43,196 bases of DNA, taken from IMG/VR virus record IMGVR_UViG_3300011400_000008, positions 1 to 43,196 of that record; one strand, 5' to 3'. The DNA comes from a virus. Numbering within the stretch: position 1 is the stretch's first letter; each line of letters starts with the position of its first letter. Position numbers and translations under genes: made by a program. The notes under the pieces were generated by a model, which saw only the letters and a program-made list of their open reading frames with translations, was not told the DNA's origin and made no database searches. Positions 39,576-43,196 of the stretch are shown one piece after another.

Positions 39576-39766
39576 TGCCTGACCTCGATCGCGGCGGGCA
39601 GGGCGGCGGCGCACGGCACGGACGTCTCCCGACGGCCCGGATCGACGACGACGACGCGGACAGGAACGACCCCGATGAGGATCTCGGGGACGACGACGTC
39701 GACGACAGCTCGATCGACGACGACGACCAGGACGACGAGGATCTCGGGGAGGAGGTCCTCGCGTAG
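39575..39766 (+). CDS. Highly acidic Asp-rich protein
   Basis: A 63-residue protein whose last 40 residues are mostly Asp and Glu (IDDDDADRNDPDEDLGDDDVDD and SSIDDDDQDDEDLGEEV). Such acidity is seen in DNA-mimic anti-restriction proteins and in assembly regulators, but here it could also be disordered filler. TGATG overlap with the previous gene supports translation. Confidence 0.6.
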   Translation: MPDLDRGGQGGGARHGRLPTARIDDDDADRNDPDEDLGDDDVDDSSIDDDDQDDEDLGEEVLA

Positions 39767-40244
39767 CGGCGGTGCGGACGGCGATCTCGTGGTCGGCGGG
39801 TGAGAGTCGCTCGGGGCAAACAGCGACCCTTCATGCGCGACCGTCGACGGGACGCCAGATGATTTCGCACTCAACGAGTCACGAGGAAGGAGTTCGGGAG
39901 GAGCAGCCGATCGATCACGTCGCGTTATCCCAGCACGTGACGACCGGTTCGAACACGAGAGGTGCGGCACTCAGCGTCGGGCTTCGCCACCCGCGCTGCG
40001 AGATTCTGGGCGATTGAAAAATCGCGGCGGCAAGTGATCCAACCCAGGAATCGAAAAACGGGGACCGTGATGCGACGACTCGATGGGTGTCGACGGCGCG
40101 ATCACGCTCCCCTGTGCCGGAGGGGGCTATGGCGGCAGCACCATCAGGAACACGTGCAGATTTTATCGAAGATTTTCGCAGCAGACAATCACCCGGCGGT
40201 AACTTTTCTCGTGTCTGTTTTCGCTGCGCTCGCGGCGACCGGCG
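39767..40244. other. Gap before the replication gene
   Basis: About 480 bp without a convincing gene. Short frames exist: 39859-40017 (52 codons from ATG) and 40083-40202 (39 codons), neither with a good ribosome site. The last 100 bp are AT-richer (around 40155-40215) and should hold the promoter of the replication gene. No clear -35/-10 pair is seen. Confidence 0.35.
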
Positions 40245-41252
40245 ATGAGTCGCCAGGTGACCGACATCGAGCGGCGGATCGCATGGACGCGCTTCGATCG
40301 GGCGACCGACAAAACAGTGATGCTGGCGATGGCGCGGTGGTTCTGTTGGCGCGGCGACGGCCGGCAGGTCCGGTTCACGGTCACGGAGTTAGCCCGGAAG
40401 GCCGGAGTGCCGAAGCGATCCACGGAACGCGCGCTCGAGCGCCTCGAGGCGGACTGGTGGATCGAGATCACGGCGCGCACGCATCGTCGGCCGACGACGT
40501 ATCGGATCGTCCTCGAGCGCCTCGCGACGCGCGATCCGGAGGAGCCGACGTTGACCGCCACAGTGGCGGACAGCGCGACCTGTTGTCCGCCAGAGTGGCG
40601 GACAAACGACGTGGTTGACCGCCAGAGTGGCGGACAAGACCCTGAGTGGCGGACAAGAAATGGGCCTGATTTTGAAAAAGTGGCGGACCAAAGATCAGAA
40701 GAAGAAGTACGTACCGAAAGATCAATTCGTACTCCTTCTTCTTCTGAAGAGGTCCGCCACAGTGGCGGTCAACGTGGCGGTCGACCGGAGCATCCCGACG
40801 TGCCCGCGTTTCTCGCGTGGGCGATCGCCACGTATCCGCAGCATGCGTCCGGGGCCCACCTGGTGCTCGACCGCGATCGCGATGGCCACCTCGTCTCTGG
40901 CTTACTCGAGCACTATCCGGTCGACCGCCTCCAGGCGATGACGGTGACGTGCTGGACGATCGAGGCGGATCGCGATCCGTTGAGTCATGCGTCGTGGATC
41001 GCGCGCAGTGATCGGAGTCTGCGGGTGCTCCGGCATAAAGCCGCCTTCCTCGAGCGCGTGGTGGTCGGGGCGCAGCAGTTGACGCTCGGGCCGATGACGG
41101 AACACTTCACCGCCAGCGAACTCGCGGCCGCGCGCCTCGTGCGCACTAACGTCTACAACGGCTGCCCGCATGAACCGCGCTGTGCAGGCCCGGATAGCTA
41201 CGCCTCGTGTGTGCGCGAGATCGCCTGGCTGCAGAAATACGGGACAGGATGA
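40245..41252 (+). CDS. Replication initiator-like protein with winged-helix domain
   Basis: A 335-residue protein. Residues 1-90 form a winged helix (DKTVMLAMARWFCWRGDGR, FTVTELARKAGVPKRSTERALERLEADWWIEI), as in phage O/DnaD-like initiators. Residues about 100-185 are a low-complexity linker encoded by the iterons described separately, repeating EWRT and SGGQ. The C-terminal domain has FLAWAIATYPQHASG and ends in a Cys cluster (CPHEPRCAGPDSYASC). It probably binds its own gene region and recruits the host helicase. Array 1 begins right at its stop. Confidence 0.72.
   Translation: MSRQVTDIERRIAWTRFDRATDKTVMLAMARWFCWRGDGRQVRFTVTELARKAGVPKRSTERALERLEADWWIEITARTHRRPTTYRIVLERLATRDPEEPTLTATVADSATCCPPEWRTNDVVDRQSGGQDPEWRTRNGPDFEKVADQRSEEEVRTERSIRTPSSSEEVRHSGGQRGGRPEHPDVPAFLAWAIATYPQHASGAHLVLDRDRDGHLVSGLLEHYPVDRLQAMTVTCWTIEADRDPLSHASWIARSDRSLRVLRHKAAFLERVVVGAQQLTLGPMTEHFTASELAAARLVRTNVYNGCPHEPRCAGPDSYASCVREIAWLQKYGTG
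40551..40784. other. Iteron-type replication origin inside the initiator gene
   Basis: Three 23-bp palindromic units start at 40551, 40583 and 40615, exactly 32 bp apart. Each has arms of the type TTGTCCGCCA and TGGCGGACAA around a 3-bp centre (the first and third have one or two mismatches). Direct half-sites TGGCGGACAA (40647) and TGGCGGACCA (40681) follow. After an AT-richer purine stretch with an imperfect inverted repeat (CAGAAGAAGAA near 40696; TTCTTCTTCTG near 40736) come another palindrome (40751-40772) and a half-site (40775). This resembles lambda-like origins within gene O. Confidence 0.75.
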
Positions 41253-41585
41253 ATGAGCCATCAATCGTGAGCGCACCATCTCTGAAGAGCGAGCCAGTGT
41301 GTGTGAGCGCACCAAAGAACGTGAGCGAGCCAGGGCGGCAAGAGCGCAACAGGGTGAACGAGCGAGCCACGCAGATCGAGAGCACCATTCGATAGGAGCG
41401 AGCCATGAGGAAAGAGCGCACCAATCTCAGGGAGCGAGCCAACGACTCAGAGGGCACCACGTGAATCGAGCGAGCCATGTTTGCGGAGCGCACCAAATCG
41501 ACAGAGCGAGCCAGCATGCGTGAGCGCACCAATGGGACAGAGCGAGCCAATGAACACGAGCGCACCAGTCGGAACGAGCGAACCC
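41253..41585 (+). repeat. Repeat-spacer array 1 (18-bp units, alternating cores)
   Basis: Nineteen 8-bp cores alternate strictly between type A (GCGAGCCA, 10 copies) and type B (GCGCACCA, 9 copies, with variants GAGCACCA, GGGCACCA, GCGCAACA). Between cores lie 8 variable bases followed by GA, so the unit is 18 bp and the composite 36 bp. One spacer has 9 variable bases. All 18 spacers differ. The first core (ATGAGCCA) abuts the initiator stop codon; the last (GCGAACCC) ends one base before the ATG at 41587. Confidence 0.95.
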
Positions 41586-41586
41586 T

Positions 41587-42432
41587 ATGCCTGACACCCT
41601 AACTCCGCCTGACGACTACCGCGGCCTCGAAGCGGTGACGCGCCTTTCGCGCGATCTGAAAAAGGCCGCGCAGACCCTGTCCCCGGACGAGGCCCGCTAC
41701 CTGGTCGACGCGTACTACCAGATGCAGGGCGATCGGATCCGCTCCATGAACCAGGTCCGTGCGCTGACGGAGAGCGAGGAACCGCACCAGACCCTCACCT
41801 GGCTGGCCGACAACGCCGGCGTCCTCGAACGTTCGATCGCCGGGGCCCTCGACGCCTATAGCAAGGCCTCCGTCGTCGGCCAGTGGGCGCGCTCGATCTG
41901 CGGCATCGGGCCGGTGATCGCGGCGGGCCTCCTCGCGCACATCGACATCACGAAGGCGCCGACGGCCGGGCACATCTGGCGCTTTGCCGGGCTCGATCCC
42001 ACGGTCAGTTGGGAGAAGGGGAAGAAGCGGCCGTGGAACGCGTCACTGAAAACCCTGTGCTGGAAGATCGGCGAATCGTTCGTCAAGGTGTCGACCAACG
42101 ACGACGACATCTACGGCCATCTCTACGTCGGGCGCAAAGCCTTCGAGCAGCAGCGCAATGACCGGGGCGACCTCGCCGACCAGGCCGCCGCGAAGCTCGT
42201 GAAGTTCAAGATCGGCAAAGGCACGGACGCGCGCAAGGCGTACGAGGCGGGGAAGTTGCCGCCGGCGCACGTCCACGCGCGGGCGAAACGGTGGGCGGTG
42301 AAACTCTTCCTCGCACATTACCAGGCGGTCGCCTATCGCGATCATTTCGGAACCGAGGCGCCGAAGCCGTACATCCTGACGCGGGAAGGTGGGCACGCGC
42401 ACGAGATCGCGGTGCCGCATTGGCCGTTCTAG
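41587..42432 (+). CDS. IS110-type Transposase_20 domain protein lacking the DEDD domain
   Basis: A 281-residue protein. Residues about 100-165 (ICGIGPVIAAGLLAHIDI, HIWRFAGLDPTVSWEKGKKRPWNASLKTLCWKIGESF in pieces) match the Transposase_20/IS116-IS110-IS902 C-terminal domain, with a helix-hairpin-helix and a serine at the position where IS110 carries its catalytic Ser. The N-terminal 100 residues are helical and lack the FVGIDVS start of the DEDD domain. The C-terminus (HARAKRWAVKLFLAHYQAVAYRDHFG) is basic. Similar stand-alone proteins occur in other phages without known role. Both flanks are filled by repeat arrays, suggesting it acts on or with them. Confidence 0.82.
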   Translation: MPDTLTPPDDYRGLEAVTRLSRDLKKAAQTLSPDEARYLVDAYYQMQGDRIRSMNQVRALTESEEPHQTLTWLADNAGVLERSIAGALDAYSKASVVGQWARSICGIGPVIAAGLLAHIDITKAPTAGHIWRFAGLDPTVSWEKGKKRPWNASLKTLCWKIGESFVKVSTNDDDIYGHLYVGRKAFEQQRNDRGDLADQAAAKLVKFKIGKGTDARKAYEAGKLPPAHVHARAKRWAVKLFLAHYQAVAYRDHFGTEAPKPYILTREGGHAHEIAVPHWPF

Positions 42433-42904
42433 CCATGCTCGTCGAGCGCACCAACAAGCCGGAGCGAGCCATGTATCAAGAGAGCACCAAGCTTGTCGAG
42501 CGAGCCAGGCACAACGAGGGCGCCATATCACGTGAGCGAGCCAATCACGCTGAGCGCACCAAAAGGCGGGAGCGAGCCATAGATGTAGAGAGCACCCAGA
42601 AGACAGAGCGAGCCGTTGACAGAGAGCGCACCAAGTCGAGAGAGCGAGCCACTTTGCGAGAGAGCACCAGAGAAAGGGAGCGAGCCATAACGGCTGAGGG
42701 CACCCAAGAAGTTGAGCGAGCCAGGCAACGAGAGCGCACCAAGGGTTTAGAGCGAGCCATAGGGGTAGAGCGCACCAGCTGACCCGAGCGAGCCAGAAAG
42801 TCGGAGGGCACCAGCGTTCAAGAGCGAGCCAGCAGCAGTGAGTCGCACCATAGGCGTTGAGCGAGCCATTAACCTAGAGAGCACCACGAAAGCAGAGCGA
42901 GCGA
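42428..42904 (+). repeat. Repeat-spacer array 2 (18-bp units, alternating cores)
   Basis: Twenty-seven cores continue the A/B alternation (14 A, 13 B) with 26 spacers of exactly 8 variable bases plus GA. The only length anomaly is one B core with an inserted T (GTCGCACCA near 42842). B cores vary at their first three bases (GCG, GAG, GGG) while A cores are nearly constant. The first core overlaps the stop codon of the IS110-like gene (TCTAGCCA) and the last (GCGAGCGA) supplies the A of the next ATG. No spacer repeats one in array 1. Confidence 0.95.
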
Positions 42905-43116
42905 TGACCAGCATCAACGAGAAGCTGGGCTTCAAGCGCCCAGGGAAACGCGCGTTCATGAAGAACCTCCCAGGGGACCGCGCGCTGCGCAACCGCGTCA
43001 CCTCGGCGAAGTGTCCGGCCTGTGATCGCACCGGCGCGCATCTCTCGCGCCTCCGCGGGCAGGAAGGCTGGCTGACCTGTGGCTGGTGTAACCACACGTG
43101 GGAGCTGCCGGCGTGA
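42904..43116 (+). CDS. Zinc-ribbon protein following array 2
   Basis: A 70-residue protein with two knuckles, CPACDRTG and CGWCNHTW, a zinc ribbon in the C-terminal half, after a basic helical start (KLGFKRPGKRAFMKN). The ATG lies inside the last array core. A GTG 22 codons upstream would add array-encoded residues (ERA, EST repeats) and is rejected. It may bind nucleic acid. Stop overlaps the next GTG. Confidence 0.7.
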   Translation: MTSINEKLGFKRPGKRAFMKNLPGDRALRNRVTSAKCPACDRTGAHLSRLRGQEGWLTCGWCNHTWELPA

Positions 43117-43196
43117 GCGACCACGACTCAGTGAAGCGGTTCCCGCTCGAGTGGCCGGTGGGCTGGACCCGTACGCTGCCGGCGAGACGGATGAAC
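43113..43196 (+). CDS. Phage protein start (3' truncated by window end)
   Basis: GTG at 43113 overlaps the previous stop; 28 codons are visible. The start includes KRFPLEWPVGWTRTLPARR, a motif I associate with small phage proteins of J-domain-like type that begin with a PLxWPxGWxRT signature. The remainder is outside the window. The preceding bases (GAGCGACCA) faintly resemble a further array core. Confidence 0.5.
   Translation, partial: MSDHDSVKRFPLEWPVGWTRTLPARRMN

Noticed and set aside
39772-40017. 81-codon frame in the gap before the replication gene
   Set aside because: GTG start without a ribosome site, low-complexity composition and no coupling to neighbours; kept only as a remark in the gap entry.
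41146-41565. Minus-strand 139-residue frame across array 1 with LVRS/LARS repeats
   Set aside because: The 18-bp period is a multiple of three and the antisense core has no stop, so long frames arise automatically. There is no ribosome site, and the irregular 9-base spacer would break the pattern.
42291-42782. Plus-strand frame with ERA/ERT hexapeptide repeats across array 2
   Set aside because: Same periodicity effect. The frame overlaps the IS110-like gene and is ended by a stop within a spacer, and spacers contain stops in other units too.
41253-42904. CRISPR array
   Set aside because: Repeats are 8-10 bp, alternate between two sequences and are not palindromic; spacers are 8 bp; no cas genes are present.

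Overview
The window is one continuous stretch of a temperate, tailed, siphovirus-type phage genome of high GC content, probably a contig of the excised or virion form. Three observations support this. A complete head and long non-contractile tail module is present. A tyrosine integrase gene carries the 3' part of a tRNA-Arg(CCG) gene inside its 3' end (an attP), with phage genes on both sides of it. A divergent regulatory switch precedes a run of small early genes. The host cannot be read directly. A phage-borne lipoprotein whose mature N-terminus is of the CGGDKSPTAPT type, plus the base composition, suggest Acidobacteriota (Vicinamibacteria-like); this is inference. Both window ends cut genes.

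Layout. 1-4950 (+): a truncated 2OG-Fe(II) oxygenase-like gene, beta-rich and LamG-like virion proteins, an FkbM methyltransferase, a GT-A glycosyltransferase, small virion or zinc-ribbon proteins, a twin-arginine-signal protein and an HNH nuclease. 5160-15070: terminase small and large subunits, an HK97-type portal with a very long coiled-coil insertion, prohead protease, an O-GlcNAc-transferase-like (GT41) enzyme, small zinc proteins, major capsid protein and a strong intrinsic terminator. 15149-19217: head-tail connector genes followed by two more glycosyltransferases. 19236-26178: tail tube, tail assembly chaperones with an A AAA AAC slippery site, tape measure, tail hub and glycine-rich tip protein. 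26202-27957: small secreted or membrane proteins, including a holin-like candidate.

27962-32159 lies on the minus strand and looks like accessory cargo: a lipoprotein, two small proteins, a 25-bp palindrome, an unknown protein and an HNH plus SF2-helicase gene split by a frameshift, with a collagen-like linker. 32497-34592 (minus) holds the integrase with embedded attP, a small protein and a Cro/C1-like regulator whose start appears frameshifted. A divergent operator region follows, and then a rightward early operon of small, mostly unknown genes (34705-39766).

40245-43196 holds a winged-helix replication initiator with an iteron-type origin embedded in its coding sequence. After it come the most unusual elements of the window: two arrays of 18-bp units (41253-41585 and 42428-42904). 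In these arrays two alternating 8-bp cores, GCGAGCCA and GCGCACCA, are separated by unique 8-bp spacers, each followed by GA. The arrays fill the two gaps on either side of a gene for a stand-alone IS110-type Transposase_20 domain protein. They start at stop codons and end at start codons. I know of no described system with this architecture, and it is the main candidate for something new.
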